Source: Pectobacterium wasabiae CFBP 3304
GTDB taxonomy: Bacteria > Pseudomonadota > Gammaproteobacteria > Enterobacterales > Enterobacteriaceae
DNA length: 64,000 nt
Assembly: GCF_001742185.1 (NCBI RefSeq)
Contig: NZ_CP015750.1
Location: forward strand, 1,674,001-1,738,000
Direction of reading: 5' to 3'
In this document: positions 46,072 to 60,524 of the stretch, piece by piece
Position numbering within the stretch: position 1 is the stretch's first letter
Layout: each line of letters opens with the position of its first letter
Notes under the pieces: generated by a model
Database searches by the model: none
What the model was told of the DNA's origin: nothing
Seen by the model: the letters and a program-made list of their open reading frames with translations, nothing else
Made by a program: the position numbers and the translations under genes

Positions 46072-46098
46072 AAAACAACCTCCGCAACAAGCGGAGGT
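46072..46098 (-). other. Hairpin in the glmU-glmS intercistronic region
   Basis: ACCTCCGC and GCGGAGGT form an 8-bp stem with a 5-nt loop 15 bp after the glmU stop. GTTGTTTTGTCC follows on the transcribed strand. It may be a weak terminator or a processing site that uncouples glmS from glmU. Confidence 0.6.
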
Positions 46099-46112
46099 AT
46101 ATCATTCAACGA

Positions 46113-47483
46113 CTATTTCTTCTTCATCGGACGTTGCCACTCGGAAATATGCTTCTGCTTCACACGGCTGATCACCAGTTCGTTCTCAGCCACATCGCGT
46201 GTCACCGTCGTTCCCGCACCGATAGTCGCACCGTTGGCAACGGTGACAGGTGCCACAAGTTGCGTATCCGAACCAACAAACACATCGTCACCAATAATCG
46301 TTTTGTGTTTATTCGCACCGTCATAATTACAGGTGATCGTTCCCGCACCAATATTAACACCGGAACCGATATCCGCATCACCTAAATAGCTAAGGTGTCC
46401 CGCTTTCGAGCCTTTCCCCAGACGCGCTTTTTTCAGTTCAACAAAATTGCCAACGTGCGCCCCCTCAGCCAGTTCAGATCCAGGGCGCAAACGGGCAAAT
46501 GGCCCAACGGTGCACTGCGCTTCCAGCACGGCATCTTCCAGTACGGAATAAGGGCTAATCTCGCAATCATCGCCAATGATGCAGTTTTTGATCACACAGC
46601 CTGCACCGATTTTCACTCGGTTGCCGAGTTGAACATGGCCTTCCACAACCACATTGACATCAATCACCACATCACGGCCATGAGTCAGTTCACCACGCAG
46701 ATCAAATCGCGCCGGATCAAGCAGCATAACACCAGCCAACAGCAATTTATCCGCTTGTTCACGCTGATAAACCCGCTCCAGCGCCGACAGTTGCAGGCGA
46801 TTATTAACGCCTTCAACTTCGCTCAGCCGTTCGGGATGGACCGCTTCAACGCGCTGGCCTTCTTCTGCCGCCATCGCAATAATGTCGGTGATATAAAATT
46901 CGCCCTGTGCGTTGCTGTTGTTCAACTGGCTTAACCAACGCTTCAAGTCTTTTCCGTTGGCAATCAATATGCCGGTATTAATCTCGTTAATCTGGCGCTG
47001 TGCTTCGCTAGCATCTTTGTGCTCGACAATCCCGACTACAGCACCTTTTTCACGCACAATCCGCCCATAGCCCGTCGGATCGTTCAGTTTCACCGTCAAC
47101 AGTCCGATACCGCCCCGCGGCTTAGCATCACGTAAACGCCCCAGCGTTTGTGACGAAATCAGCGGCACATCGCCATATAACATCAGGATATCTTCATCAT
47201 CAGCAAAATGAGGGGCAGCTTGCTGCATCGCATGGCCGGTTCCCAACTGTTCCGCCTGCAGCACCCAGTTCAATGCCGGATCGGTCAATTCACGTTTTAA
47301 TAAATCGCCGCCGTGGCCGTATACCAGATGAACATGCTGTGCGCCTATCGTCATGGCCGCATCAATAACATGCTGAACCATCGGCTTGCCCGCCAGTTGA
47401 TGTAACACTTTAGGAAGATCGGAATACATACGGGTTCCTTTCCCCGCAGCGAGGATCACCACACTCATAGCACTATTTGACAT
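46113..47483 (-). CDS. glmU: GlmU, bifunctional UDP-GlcNAc pyrophosphorylase/glucosamine-1-P acetyltransferase
   Basis: The 456-residue form starts at ATG 47483 (MSNSAMSVV), with AGGA 7 nt upstream; the frame extends 33 codons further without support. The N-terminal uridyltransferase domain has [18 protein letters not shown] and [11 protein letters not shown]. The C-terminal left-handed beta-helix (about 250-456) has hexapeptide repeats and acetyltransferase residues in [10 protein letters not shown]. It makes UDP-GlcNAc in the cytosol for cell wall, LPS and PNAG. It is the first gene of glmUS and divergent from pelX. Confidence 0.97.
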   Translation of the reverse strand: MSNSAMSVVILAAGKGTRMYSDLPKVLHQLAGKPMVQHVIDAAMTIGAQHVHLVYGHGGDLLKRELTDPALNWVLQAEQLGTGHAMQQAAPHFADDEDILMLYGDVPLISSQTLGRLRDAKPRGGIGLLTVKLNDPTGYGRIVREKGAVVGIVEHKDASEAQRQINEINTGILIANGKDLKRWLSQLNNSNAQGEFYITDIIAMAAEEGQRVEAVHPERLSEVEGVNNRLQLSALERVYQREQADKLLLAGVMLLDPARFDLRGELTHGRDVVIDVNVVVEGHVQLGNRVKIGAGCVIKNCIIGDDCEISPYSVLEDAVLEAQCTVGPFARLRPGSELAEGAHVGNFVELKKARLGKGSKAGHLSYLGDADIGSGVNIGAGTITCNYDGANKHKTIIGDDVFVGSDTQLVAPVTVANGATIGAGTTVTRDVAENELVISRVKQKHISEWQRPMKKK

Positions 47484-47796
47484 AAGCATCCTGACAATAC
47501 GAAGCCACTGCCCCGCAGAATAAAAATGACCAACCGATGACGGCCTGAATGACTCAAGTTTACCGAAATTCCGGCATAACACAGATAATTTTTAGTGAGC
47601 TTTTTCTGAAAGTCGCTCGCAAAACTGCGAATAAACATGAGGAAAGAATGTGTGCCTCAACAACAGAAATGGCACGGGGTTTTATAAAAAACAGACTTTG
47701 TTTTTAAGTATTTCTATTTGTGACACACACAAAAGAAACAGCGTTTCATTTATAGCAATATACGCGGGCGAATAATTCAATAACGAAGGAGACACA
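47484..47796. other. Intergenic region between divergent glmU and pelX
   Basis: These 313 bp hold the glmU promoter on the minus strand and the pelX promoter with the KdgR box on the plus strand. GAAGGAG lies 8-10 nt before the pelX ATG. A CRP half-site (TTTGTGAC, about 47717-47724) precedes the KdgR box; its other half is poor. Confidence 0.65.
47731..47750 (+). promoter_or_regulatory. KdgR box upstream of pelX
   Basis: AAAAGAAACAGCGTTTCATT matches the KdgR consensus (AATGAAAC-N3-GTTTCATT), with only the outer left bases different. It is 46 bp before the pelX start. KdgR represses pectin genes in soft-rot bacteria until 2-keto-3-deoxygluconate appears. Confidence 0.8.
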
Positions 47797-50031
47797 ATGA
47801 AACGTTGTTCTTCACAAAAATGTGATTCTGTACGGAAACACCGTTCTTCACGCCTCGCAGCCGTCGCGTTGACGAATGCATTACTCTTCAGCTTCAGTGC
47901 ACACGCCGCGACAGAATCAACCCCCGTCTGGCATGGTATCGCCTTTGGTCAATCAACAGACGTAAACTTTTCATCCAATGTTCTGCCGGAAAAAATTGGT
48001 GTTAATGATGTCACAATTAACGGTAAGAAGTTAGCACCGGGAGACAATGTAGATTTGTCCGCACCTATCACGATTGAGAGTCGTGGCGGAAAGATTGCCA
48101 ATACCCATGATGGGTTGACGTTCTTCTATACGCAGCTACCTGCCAATGTGAATTTTACGCTTCAGTCTGATATTACCGTGGAACAATTTGGGCCAGAAAA
48201 TGGTGCCAAGCCTGCGGCTCAGGAAGGGGCAGGTATTCTGGTGCGCGATATTATCGGTGTACCGCGCCAGGAACCGTTGAAAGAAGGGTATGAAGAATTT
48301 CCTGCGGCATCCAACATAGTGATGAATGCCATCATGACGCAGGATAAAAAATCTCATACCGAAATCAAATTACAGGCTATTTTGCGTAATGGCGTAACAC
48401 AGCCATGGGGCAATGCGGGCGCAAAAATTACCAAAACCAGCTACCAGGAAAATGTCAATCTGGAGCAGACACCGACTTTCCGTCTGAAACTAGAGCGCAC
48501 CAACGACGGCTTCATTACCTCTTATGCACCGAAAGGCACAGATAACTGGGTATCAAAAGAAGTCAAAGGCGCGGACGTCGTCACCAAGCTGGACAAAGAC
48601 CACTACTACGTCGGCTTCTTTGCCTCCCGTAACGCCAAAATCATCGTCAGCAATGCACAGTTGACAACGACACCAGCGCAAACCAAAGCCTCACCGGAAT
48701 TTAAAGCCAAGGCTTACGATCCGCAGCTACAGGTGATGTCATCGCCTAAAACCACCAGCGAACACTATGTTGTACAGGCCAAAGCCAACTACAACGGTAC
48801 GATCGCCGTTTCACAAGACGGTAAATCTCTGGGTGATGCCAAGCAGGTAAAAGCAGGCGAGACGTTCTCTCTGCCAGCGAAAATTGCCGGTAATAGTGCT
48901 GAATTCAAGCTCGCTTACCAGCCTGCAGATGGGGATGATAAAGCGGTAAAAGAGAGCACGTTCAAGGTTGAAAAAGTGGCTTATGCAGACGCAAAAAATC
49001 TGTATGTTTCGCCACAAGGTGCAGCCAGCAACGACGGCAGTAAAAAAGCACCGCTCGATTTAGCTAGCGCCGTCGCCGCTCTGCCAGCAGGCGGCACCAT
49101 TTGGCTCAACGATGGCGATTACAGCGCGGCTGAAATCCCTGTCAGCGCCAGCGGCCAGCAAAAAGCCGTCAAGAATCTGTTTACTGTCGGTAATAAAGCC
49201 GTCATCCATGGCTTGCAACTGAAGGCAAGCTATTGGCATGTTAAAGGGATTGAAATCACCGAGAAACCGTTCCGTATCGAAGGGAGCTACAACACCATCG
49301 AACGCGTTCTGGCGCACCACGCTGACGATACCGGTATTCAGGTAACCTCGACGGCCGATGTAGGCAGACCGCTGTGGGCCAGCCATAACCTGATCCTGAA
49401 CTCAGAATCTCACAGCAACCAAGACCCAGGTAAAATTAACGCCGACGGCTTTGCGGTGAAAATGCGTGTCGGTGAAGGTAACGTGATCCGCGGCGCGTTC
49501 TCACACAACAACATCGATGACGGCTTCGACCTGTTTAACAAAATTGAAGACGGCGCAAACGGCGTTGTGGTGATCGAGAATTCAATTGCCATGAACAACA
49601 CCAGCAACGGCTTCAAAATGGGTGGCGAAGGTCAGCCGGTGGCGCATCAGGTTAAACACAGCATTGCCGTGGGTAACAAGCTTGATGGTTTCACTGACAA
49701 CTTCAACCCAGGTGCACTGATCGTTGAAGACAACATCGCGTTAGATAACGAACGCTTTAACTTCATTTTCCGCCCAAGCCCTTACTCTGGCCCGGAAAAA
49801 CAAGGCGTCTTCAAGAACAACGTTTCACTGAAAACCAAAGCAGGTAAATATGATGATGCGGTTGTCGGCAATATCGATAACACCAACTACTTCATCAAAG
49901 GCGACCGCTCCGTTAACGCACAGGGTAAGGAAGTCACAGTAAATAACTTCGTGTCGGTTGTCGTCCCGGAGACGTTTACACGTGATGCCAAAGGCAATCT
50001 GGTCCTTGGCGACTTTCTGAAGAAAAAGTAA
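47797..50031 (+). CDS. pelX: PelX, periplasmic exopolygalacturonate lyase (PL9 family)
   Basis: The 744-residue protein has a long signal peptide ending near residue 37 (SAHA-ATES). N-terminal beta-sandwich-like regions (40-400) precede a parallel beta-helix of the PL9 type (about 410-740). The catalytic-type segment ADGFAVK places the likely base at Lys555, with NNIDDGFDLF close by. Dickeya PelX removes unsaturated digalacturonates from the ends of pectic polymers in the periplasm. The KdgR box 46 bp upstream implies induction by pectin breakdown. The gene is inserted between atpC and glmU, which are neighbours in E. coli. Confidence 0.92.
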   Translation: MKRCSSQKCDSVRKHRSSRLAAVALTNALLFSFSAHAATESTPVWHGIAFGQSTDVNFSSNVLPEKIGVNDVTINGKKLAPGDNVDLSAPITIESRGGKIANTHDGLTFFYTQLPANVNFTLQSDITVEQFGPENGAKPAAQEGAGILVRDIIGVPRQEPLKEGYEEFPAASNIVMNAIMTQDKKSHTEIKLQAILRNGVTQPWGNAGAKITKTSYQENVNLEQTPTFRLKLERTNDGFITSYAPKGTDNWVSKEVKGADVVTKLDKDHYYVGFFASRNAKIIVSNAQLTTTPAQTKASPEFKAKAYDPQLQVMSSPKTTSEHYVVQAKANYNGTIAVSQDGKSLGDAKQVKAGETFSLPAKIAGNSAEFKLAYQPADGDDKAVKESTFKVEKVAYADAKNLYVSPQGAASNDGSKKAPLDLASAVAALPAGGTIWLNDGDYSAAEIPVSASGQQKAVKNLFTVGNKAVIHGLQLKASYWHVKGIEITEKPFRIEGSYNTIERVLAHHADDTGIQVTSTADVGRPLWASHNLILNSESHSNQDPGKINADGFAVKMRVGEGNVIRGAFSHNNIDDGFDLFNKIEDGANGVVVIENSIAMNNTSNGFKMGGEGQPVAHQVKHSIAVGNKLDGFTDNFNPGALIVEDNIALDNERFNFIFRPSPYSGPEKQGVFKNNVSLKTKAGKYDDAVVGNIDNTNYFIKGDRSVNAQGKEVTVNNFVSVVVPETFTRDAKGNLVLGDFLKKK

Positions 50032-50070
50032 GCCTTTTCGAAAAAATGTAATGTCGATCGTTTAAGCATA

Positions 50071-50133
50071 GAGATACACGGGGCGACCACAGGGGTGAGG
50101 CGCCCCTACGGGAACCTCCCCCTGTGTTTCCCC
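50071..50133 (-). repeat. 62-bp dispersed intergenic repeat, copy 2 (inverted)
   Basis: It begins GAGATACACGGGG and ends CCTGTGTTTCCCC. Its reverse complement matches 15427-15488, differing by several substitutions and small indels in the centre. It lies 40 bp beyond the pelX stop and before the pelX terminator, so it is probably part of that transcript's 3' end. Confidence 0.8.
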
Positions 50134-50172
50134 TAATAATGGGCTTAAGTGACCAGCATGACTTCAACAAAA

Positions 50173-50199
50173 TGCCTGCTGCTCTTGCAGGCATTTTTT
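50173..50199 (+). terminator. Terminator of pelX
   Basis: TGCCTGC and GCAGGCA form a 7-bp stem with a 7-nt loop, followed by TTTTTTAT on the plus strand. It is about 140 bp beyond the pelX stop. Confidence 0.8.
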
Positions 50200-50227
50200 A
50201 TATCTATGTATAACATCGACTTAAATG

Positions 50228-50262
50228 CAAAAAGGCCAGTCAGTGTGAACCTGACTGGCCTT
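50228..50262 (-). terminator. Terminator of the atp operon
   Basis: AAGGCCAGTCAG and CTGACTGGCCTT form a perfect 12-bp stem with a 7-nt loop. The minus strand continues into a T-run. It lies 22 bp beyond the atpC stop. Confidence 0.9.
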
Positions 50263-50283
50263 CAATTATTGCAAGCTTATCTG

Positions 50284-50703
50284 TTACATCGCTTTTCTGG
50301 TCAGCTCGATAACTCGCAGTTTCGCAATCGCTTTAGTCAGTTCTGCGGAAGCCTGAGCATAATCCACATCACCATGCGAATTACGGATATGGTCTTCTGC
50401 TTTGCGTTTCGCTTCCAACGCGCGGGCTTCATCCAAATCCTGTCCACGAATAGCGGTATCGGACAGTACGGTAACCATATTCGGCTGCACCTCAAGGACG
50501 CCACCAGAAAGGTAGATATACTCTTCTTCACCGTGCTGCTTAACGATACGAATCATACCCGGTTTAATGGCAGTGAGCAGAGGGGCATGTCCCGGATAAA
50601 TACCCAGTTCGCCTTCGCTCCCCGTTACCTGGATCTTCTGCACCAGACCGGAGAACATTTGCTGTTCCGCACTCACGACATCCAGATGGTAAGTCATAGC
50701 CAT
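50284..50703 (-). CDS. atpC: AtpC, ATP synthase F1 subunit epsilon
   Basis: The 139-residue protein matches E. coli epsilon along its full length ([17 protein letters not shown] to VIELTRKAM). The N-terminal beta-sandwich (1-85) is followed by two regulatory helices ([16 protein letters not shown] and [19 protein letters not shown]). Epsilon belongs to the central stalk and can brake ATP hydrolysis. It is the last gene of the operon, 19 bp after atpD. Confidence 0.97.
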
Positions 50704-50722
50704 GTCACCCTCCTACAAGGCG

Positions 50723-53016
<2,294 letters not shown>

Positions 53017-53068
53017 CTTTGCTTCTCCTCAAAGCCTTGCGGCCTGCTTTACAGCAGGCCACCGGGCG

Positions 53069-54610
53069 TTACCAGGACTGGGTTGCCTTAAAAGTATCGA
53101 GGATGCCTTTAAACTTGCCCTCGATCTCATCGTTATAAGCGCCAGTCTGGTCGATTTGTTGCAGAAGTTCGCCATGCTCACGGTCAGCGTAAGCCAACAG
53201 TGCCGCTTCAAAGCTACCGACTTTCGACAGCTCAACATCTTCCAGATAACCACGTTCCGCCGCAAACAGAACCAGAGACTGCTGTGCGACAGACATCGGC
53301 GCATACTGTTTCTGTTTCAACAGCTCGGTCACTTTCTGACCGTGGCTCAACTGCTTACGGGTTGCATCATCAAGATCGGAAGCGAACTGAGAGAACGCAG
53401 CCAGCTCACGGTACTGTGCCAGTGCGGTACGAATACCACCGGACAGTTTTTTCATGATCTTGGTCTGTGCTGCACCACCCACACGGGATACGGAGATCCC
53501 TGGGTTAACCGCAGGACGAATACCGGCGTTAAACAGGTTGGATTCCAGGAAGATCTGACCATCGGTAATCGAAATTACGTTGGTCGGAACGAACGCAGAA
53601 ACGTCACCCGCTTGCGTTTCGATGATTGGCAGAGCCGTCAACGAACCGGTTTTCCCTTTCACTTCACCCTTGGTGAATGCTTCAACGTAATCGGCGTTAA
53701 CACGCGATGCACGCTCCAGCAAACGGGAGTGGAGATAGAAAACGTCACCAGGATAAGCTTCACGACCTGGCGGACGACGGAGCAGCAGAGAAATCTGACG
53801 ATAAGCAACGGCCTGTTTAGACAGGTCATCATAAATAATCAGCGCATCTTCACCACGGTCACGGAAGTACTCACCCATCGCACAACCGGCATACGGTGCC
53901 AGATATTGCAGAGCGGCAGACTCGGACGCAGTAGCGACGACGACAATGGTGTTTTCCAGTGCGCCATGCTCTTCCAGTTTACGCACCACGTTAGAAATCG
54001 TGGAGGCTTTCTGGCCGATAGCAACGTACACACATTTGATACCGGAATCACGCTGGTTGATGATGGCGTCGATGGCCAGTGCGGTTTTACCCGTCTGACG
54101 GTCACCGATAATCAGCTCACGCTGACCACGACCAATTGGAATCATGGCATCAACGGACTTATAGCCCGTTTGTACCGGCTCATCAACGGACTGACGTTCG
54201 ATAACGCCAGGCGCTATCGCTTCAACCGCAGAGAAACCGTCATGATCCAGTGCGCCTTTACCGTCAATCGGTGCGCCCAGCGTGTTGACCACGCGACCCA
54301 ACAGGCCACGGCCAACCGGAACTTCAAGAATACGGCCGGTGCATTTTACTTTCATGCCTTCAGCCAGATCCGCATACGGCCCCATGACTACCGCACCAAC
54401 GGAGTCGCGCTCCAGGTTTAGTGCGATCGCATAACGGTTACCCGGCAGAGAGATCATCTCCCCCTGCATCACGTCTGCCAGACCGTGGACGCGGATGATT
54501 CCGTCACTGACGGAAACAATAGTACCTTCATTGTGAGCTTCGCTCACCACATTGAACTGAGCAATGCGCTGCTTGATCAGTTCGCTGATTTCGGTGGAAT
54601 TCAGTTGCAT
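53069..54610 (-). CDS. atpA: AtpA, ATP synthase F1 subunit alpha
   Basis: The 513-residue protein has Walker [10 protein letters not shown] near residue 170 and the conserved [13 protein letters not shown] with the arginine finger near residue 375. Length equals E. coli AtpA. It holds the non-catalytic nucleotide sites. A 498-codon frame on the opposite strand is a shadow of this gene. atpH lies 12 bp upstream. Confidence 0.98.
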   Translation of the reverse strand: MQLNSTEISELIKQRIAQFNVVSEAHNEGTIVSVSDGIIRVHGLADVMQGEMISLPGNRYAIALNLERDSVGAVVMGPYADLAEGMKVKCTGRILEVPVGRGLLGRVVNTLGAPIDGKGALDHDGFSAVEAIAPGVIERQSVDEPVQTGYKSVDAMIPIGRGQRELIIGDRQTGKTALAIDAIINQRDSGIKCVYVAIGQKASTISNVVRKLEEHGALENTIVVVATASESAALQYLAPYAGCAMGEYFRDRGEDALIIYDDLSKQAVAYRQISLLLRRPPGREAYPGDVFYLHSRLLERASRVNADYVEAFTKGEVKGKTGSLTALPIIETQAGDVSAFVPTNVISITDGQIFLESNLFNAGIRPAVNPGISVSRVGGAAQTKIMKKLSGGIRTALAQYRELAAFSQFASDLDDATRKQLSHGQKVTELLKQKQYAPMSVAQQSLVLFAAERGYLEDVELSKVGSFEAALLAYADREHGELLQQIDQTGAYNDEIEGKFKGILDTFKATQSW

Positions 54611-54622
54611 GCTCCAGTCCCC

Positions 54623-55156
54623 TTAAGACTGCAAGACGTCTGCCAGACGTTCCAGACGACCGCGAATGCTGCCATCTATCACCATATCGCCCGCGCGAAT
54701 AACCACGCCGGCCATGACAGACTTATCAATTTTGCAATTCAGCTTCACTTTGCGTGACAGACGTTTTTCCATAGCGACAGCGATTTTTGATAGCTGCTGC
54801 TCATTCAACGTGTTGGCAGAAATCACATCGACGTCAACCGTCGATTCTAGTGCTGCCCGCAGTTGAATAAATTGCTCCAGTACTTCAGTAAGCACCGGTA
54901 AACGTCCGTTCTCGGCCATCACCTTAATCAGGTTCTGACCGGCTTCATCAAGTTGATCACCACAAACGGCAATGAACGTTTTCGACAGCTCAATCGGTGC
55001 TACTGCACCAGAAAGCAATTCGGCAATTTGTTCATTGCGCGCTACTTCGGCCGAAAACGCCAGCATGTTCTGCCAGCGATCCAAGGCCTGATTCTCAACC
55101 GCAAAGTCAAAAGCTGCTTTGGCGTAGGGGCGAGCTACCGTGACAAATTCAGACAT
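54623..55156 (-). CDS. atpH: AtpH, ATP synthase F1 subunit delta
   Basis: The 177-residue protein starts [19 protein letters not shown], typical of delta. The N-terminal helical bundle (1-105) binds alpha, and the C-terminal part ([14 protein letters not shown] segment [22 protein letters not shown]) binds the b stalk. It joins F1 to the peripheral stalk. The gene starts 14 bp after atpF. Confidence 0.97.
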   Translation of the reverse strand: MSEFVTVARPYAKAAFDFAVENQALDRWQNMLAFSAEVARNEQIAELLSGAVAPIELSKTFIAVCGDQLDEAGQNLIKVMAENGRLPVLTEVLEQFIQLRAALESTVDVDVISANTLNEQQLSKIAVAMEKRLSRKVKLNCKIDKSVMAGVVIRAGDMVIDGSIRGRLERLADVLQS

Positions 55157-55170
55157 CAGCCCCTCCCTCC

Positions 55171-55641
55171 TTACAGTTCAGCGACCAGTTTATCAACGAT
55201 GTCGCTGTTAGCAGCTTCATCCACGGAACGTTCAATAATTTTCTCGGCACCGGCAATCGCCAATACGGCAACTTGCTTACGCAACTCTTCACGAGCACGC
55301 TTACGTTCGGCTTCGATTTCAGCCTGCGCCTGCGCCACAATCTTGTTACGTTCAGCTTCCGCTTCAACTTTCGCCTCATCCAGGATCTGAGCACGGCGTT
55401 TGTTCGCCTGCTCAATGATAACCTGAGCATCCGCTTTGGCTTTTTTCAGTTGATCTGTCGCATTGGCCTGAGCCAAGTTCAAATCTTTTTTGGCACGTTC
55501 AGCAGAAGCAAGACCGTCAGCAATTTCTTTTTGACGTTTCTCGATGGCTGCCATCATCGGCGGCCATACAAACTTCATGCAGAACCAGACAAACAGGACG
55601 AACGCAATGGCCTGGCCGAGGATTGTTGCATTAATATTCAC
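55171..55641 (-). CDS. atpF: AtpF, ATP synthase Fo subunit b
   Basis: The 156-residue protein has one N-terminal membrane helix ([20 protein letters not shown]) followed by a long charged coiled coil. Length equals E. coli b. Two copies form the peripheral stator stalk in the inner membrane. It starts 63 bp after atpE. Confidence 0.97.
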   Translation of the reverse strand: MNINATILGQAIAFVLFVWFCMKFVWPPMMAAIEKRQKEIADGLASAERAKKDLNLAQANATDQLKKAKADAQVIIEQANKRRAQILDEAKVEAEAERNKIVAQAQAEIEAERKRAREELRKQVAVLAIAGAEKIIERSVDEAANSDIVDKLVAEL

Positions 55642-55704
55642 AGCACAATGCCTCTTTCAAAGTTAAATAAGTTGATGTTTTAACCTCAGCAGAAAACATT
55701 CCGC

Positions 55705-55962
<258 letters not shown>

Positions 55963-55993
55963 TCAGTTAAAAACGTTATTTGTTGAAAGAAAA

Positions 55994-57200
<1,207 letters not shown>

Positions 57201-57823
57201 GACGTTTGCTCTCTCCGTACCTTTTCAGAGGTATACCGAATGACGTATAGAACTGCCTTTACACCACTGAGTCAAGCAGCAAAAAACGAGCAAATTATAC
57301 GGGTCACACCTGCGAATTCAATCGATAAGTAGCCAAAAGGTGAACAATTATTTAAATTTCTTTCTGAAGCCCCATTTTTGCTAACAATCCCCCCAGTTCA
57401 TCTCTGATGCAATTAATGCCTAAAGGCCTCTAATCTGTGATATGACTCACATAAAGGGATTTACGACCATTTATAACAGAACAGTTTTTTTTTTGTCTTT
57501 AGCAAAAAAAATCATTTATTTAATTTAACTTCAATAACTTACAAAGACATCTATTCAAAAAACGCAACAAACAAGCTTTAAACTATCTATTGACATTATT
57601 GATATCTTTTTTTTACTCAATTAACACAAAAATAACCAAATTTTGATGCCAATGATTTATTTTCTCTCGTTATTATTCAGTGCGAAAGTAAAAGGCCGAC
57701 GCTGAAAAAACGAAGATGTAAAATTTCAGTGATCGCAATGCATTCTGGAATGATGCCACCGATAAACAAGGTGGCAACCTGACACGCAATATTTAGTTAT
57801 AATTTTTTTGATAAAAAACAAAA
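57201..57823. other. Long non-coding region between rsmG and atpI, with the atp promoter
   Basis: These 623 bp are AT-rich and without a convincing ORF. They include a perfect CRP-type site (57436-57451). Poly-T and poly-A runs lie near 57485-57515. The region is longer than I would expect from E. coli, and the middle part (57500-57660) is very AT-rich. An unrecognised small RNA cannot be excluded. Confidence 0.65.
57436..57451. promoter_or_regulatory. Consensus CRP site upstream of the atp operon
   Basis: TGTGATATGACTCACA has both perfect half-sites (TGTGA-N6-TCACA). It lies about 236 bp before the atpI start and about 370 bp beyond the rsmG stop. The place of the atp transcription start is not known, so the effect cannot be told. 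Confidence 0.65.
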
Positions 57824-58444
57824 TTAGTTTGGTTTAAGCACGACCAAATGGCGCTCACCTTCCAGATCGGGGACAGATAAGCGAACGACCTGATCCAATA
57901 GGACACCTTGTGGCAATGATGACAATTCATCCTCTGGAAGTACGCCTTTCAGGGCATAAAACCGTCCTGTTGGTCTGGCGGGAAGATGACCACACCAGCT
58001 AATCATGTCCTGCAAAGAGGCAAATGCGCGGCTTATCACGCCATCAAAAGGCGGCTCTGCCGGAAATGCCTCAACGCGACTCTGCACTGGCGTGATGTTC
58101 TCAAGCTGTAGCTCATGCTGTACCTGACGCAGGAAGCGCACACGCTTACCGAGGCTATCCAGTAAGGTAAAATGCGACTCAGGGCGAACAATCGCTAGCG
58201 GGATCCCCGGTAATCCAGGGCCCGTCCCCACATCGATAAAACGTTGTCCGCTTAAATGTGGCTCAACCACGATACTGTCCATGATGTGGCGGACCAGCAT
58301 TTGCTGCGGATCGCGTACAGACGTCAGGTTATAAGCTTTGTTCCACTTATTCAGCATGTCAACATACTGTATCAGAAGATTTTTTTGCTTGTCTGAAATC
58401 ACAATGCCAGCCGCATTTAGCAGATTATCGAGTGTGTTGCGCAC
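57824..58444 (-). CDS. rsmG: RsmG (GidB), 16S rRNA m7G527 methyltransferase
   Basis: The 206-residue protein has the SAM site [20 protein letters not shown] (about 68-87) and [15 protein letters not shown]. It methylates G527 of 16S rRNA; loss is linked to low-level streptomycin resistance. Length and neighbours equal E. coli. It begins 82 bp after mnmG, with a hairpin terminator between the two. Confidence 0.96.
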   Translation of the reverse strand: MRNTLDNLLNAAGIVISDKQKNLLIQYVDMLNKWNKAYNLTSVRDPQQMLVRHIMDSIVVEPHLSGQRFIDVGTGPGLPGIPLAIVRPESHFTLLDSLGKRVRFLRQVQHELQLENITPVQSRVEAFPAEPPFDGVISRAFASLQDMISWCGHLPARPTGRFYALKGVLPEDELSSLPQGVLLDQVVRLSVPDLEGERHLVVLKPN

Positions 58445-58475
58445 AATAAGATCCCGATGAAAAATATAAGGTTAA

Positions 58476-58505
58476 TAATAAAAATAGCCGGATAACCGGC
58501 TATTT
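58476..58505 (-). terminator. Terminator between mnmG and rsmG
   Basis: AAATAGCCGG-ATAA-CCGGCTATTT is a perfect 10-bp stem, followed on the minus strand by TTTATTATTAACC. It may only partly stop transcription into rsmG. Confidence 0.75.
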
Positions 58506-58526
58506 AGGGGATAAGTTTATCTTAAA

Positions 58527-60416
58527 TCAGGCGCTGCGGCGCAGCAGACCCTGTTTTTTAAGCCAGATAAGCAGAATTGAGATCGCCGCTGGCGTAATGC
58601 CAGAAATACGCGAGGCTTGACCGATAGACGACGGTTTGTGATCGTTCAGCTTGGCAATAACCTCGTTGGATAATCCATTTACCTGCTTGTAATCCAGATC
58701 GACAGGTAGAAGCGCATTTTCATTGCGTAACTGTTTCTCAATTTCATCCTGCTGACGAGCAATATACCCTTCATATTTGACTTGGATTTCAACCTGTTCT
58801 GCAGCCTGCTCATCGGCTAACCCTGGGGCAAACAGCGGTAGCGCAGTGAGCTGAAGGTAATCCACTTCTGGGCGACGTAGCAGTTCTTCACCGTTCGCTT
58901 CACGCGACAACGGCGTTTTCAGCAACGAATTGATTTGGTCTAACTGCTCAGATTGAGGATGAACGTGAATGTCACGCAGGCGCTGGCGCTCTTTCTCAAT
59001 ACTTTCAAGCTTCTCGTTGAAATGTGCCCAGCGACGATCGTCGACCATCCCTAACTCACGACCTATTTCAGTCAAACGCAGATCGGCGTTATCTTCACGC
59101 AGCATCAGACGATATTCAGCGCGCGATGTAAACATACGGTAAGGTTCTTTGGTACCCAGCGTACAGAGATCGTCAACCAGCACGCCAAGATAGGCTTGAT
59201 CGCGACGTGGTGACCAGCCTTCTTTATCGGCAGCTAATCGCGCTGCATTCAGCCCTGCCAGCATGCCCTGTGCCGCCGCTTCTTCATACCCTGTTGTCCC
59301 GTTGATTTGCCCTGCAAAGAACAGGCCATGGACGTGTTTATTTTCCAGCGTAGGCTTCAGATCGCGAGGATCAAAGAAATCGTACTCAATGGCATAGCCA
59401 GGACGAACGATGCGCGCATTTTCCATCCCTGTCATTGAGCGAACAATTTGCCACTGGACGTCAAACGGTAAACTGGTAGAGATCCCGTTGGGATAAATTT
59501 CGTTGCTCGTCAGCCCTTCAGGTTCAAGAAAGATCTGATGGGTGTTTCGATCGGCAAAACGCATGACTTTGTCTTCGATCGAGGGGCAATAGCGAGGACC
59601 GATCCCTTCGATGATCCCGGCATACATCGGGCTACGATCCAGATTATTACGGATCACATCATGGGTTTTCTCATTGGTATGCGTGATGTAACACGGCATT
59701 TGCGCTGGATGCTGGCTTGCGTTACCTAGGAATGAAAAAACCGGCATTGGGTTGTCACCGTGCTGTTGCGCCAGCACGCTAAAATCGATCGTTCTGGCGT
59801 CAATACGTGGTGGTGTACCGGTTTTCAGGCGGTTGACGCGCAGAGGTAGTTCACGCAAGCGGCGTGCAAGAGGAATAGACGGCGGATCGCCTGCTCGTCC
59901 ACCGCTGTAGTTATCTAGTCCGATGTGGATCTTGCCGTCAAGGAAAGTACCTACGGTTAGTACCACGGCTTTCGCACGAAATTTTAGCCCCATCTGGGTA
60001 ACCGCACCAACGACGCGATCGTTTTCGACAATCAGATCGTCAACAGCCTGCTGGAAGATCGTCAGGTTTGGCTGATTCTCCAGAGCGGTGCGAACCGCTT
60101 GACGATAGAGCACGCGATCCGCTTGTGCGCGCGTCGCTCTGACTGCTGGGCCTTTACTGCTGTTTAGTATCCTAAACTGTATACCTGCCTGGTCGACAGC
60201 ACGCGCCATCAACCCTCCCATGGCATCGATCTCTTTAACCAGATGACCTTTTCCAATACCGCCGATCGCCGGGTTACAAGACATTTGTCCCAGCGTATCA
60301 ATATTGTGTGTGAGTAAAAGCGTCTGTTGGCCCATTCGGGCAGAAGCCATCGCAGCTTCTGTTCCGGCATGACCGCCACCGATCACGATGACGTCAAATG
60401 GATCTGGATAAAACAT
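58527..60416 (-). CDS. mnmG: MnmG (GidA), tRNA uridine 5-carboxymethylaminomethyl modification enzyme
   Basis: The 629-residue form starts at ATG 60416 (MFYPDPFDV) as in E. coli; the frame runs 32 codons further into oriC without support. The FAD motif is [10 protein letters not shown] near the start. The MnmG signatures [13 protein letters not shown] and [16 protein letters not shown] are present. With MnmE it modifies the wobble uridine of several tRNAs. Its transcription away from oriC is known to influence initiation. Confidence 0.96.
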   Translation of the reverse strand: MFYPDPFDVIVIGGGHAGTEAAMASARMGQQTLLLTHNIDTLGQMSCNPAIGGIGKGHLVKEIDAMGGLMARAVDQAGIQFRILNSSKGPAVRATRAQADRVLYRQAVRTALENQPNLTIFQQAVDDLIVENDRVVGAVTQMGLKFRAKAVVLTVGTFLDGKIHIGLDNYSGGRAGDPPSIPLARRLRELPLRVNRLKTGTPPRIDARTIDFSVLAQQHGDNPMPVFSFLGNASQHPAQMPCYITHTNEKTHDVIRNNLDRSPMYAGIIEGIGPRYCPSIEDKVMRFADRNTHQIFLEPEGLTSNEIYPNGISTSLPFDVQWQIVRSMTGMENARIVRPGYAIEYDFFDPRDLKPTLENKHVHGLFFAGQINGTTGYEEAAAQGMLAGLNAARLAADKEGWSPRRDQAYLGVLVDDLCTLGTKEPYRMFTSRAEYRLMLREDNADLRLTEIGRELGMVDDRRWAHFNEKLESIEKERQRLRDIHVHPQSEQLDQINSLLKTPLSREANGEELLRRPEVDYLQLTALPLFAPGLADEQAAEQVEIQVKYEGYIARQQDEIEKQLRNENALLPVDLDYKQVNGLSNEVIAKLNDHKPSSIGQASRISGITPAAISILLIWLKKQGLLRRSA

Positions 60417-60524
60417 GGTACTGCTCCTCGCATTATTGCGAATGATGAGTGGTGAACGATCGTTATTTGCCCTGGGGTGGAGGATTCTACTCAACTTTGA
60501 GCCAAGGACCAAGTCCGTTGGATC

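Noticed and set aside
57201-57823. Possible small protein or RNA gene in the long atp leader region
   Set aside because: No ORF with a ribosome site and no clear promoter-terminator pair could be read; only the CRP site is supported.
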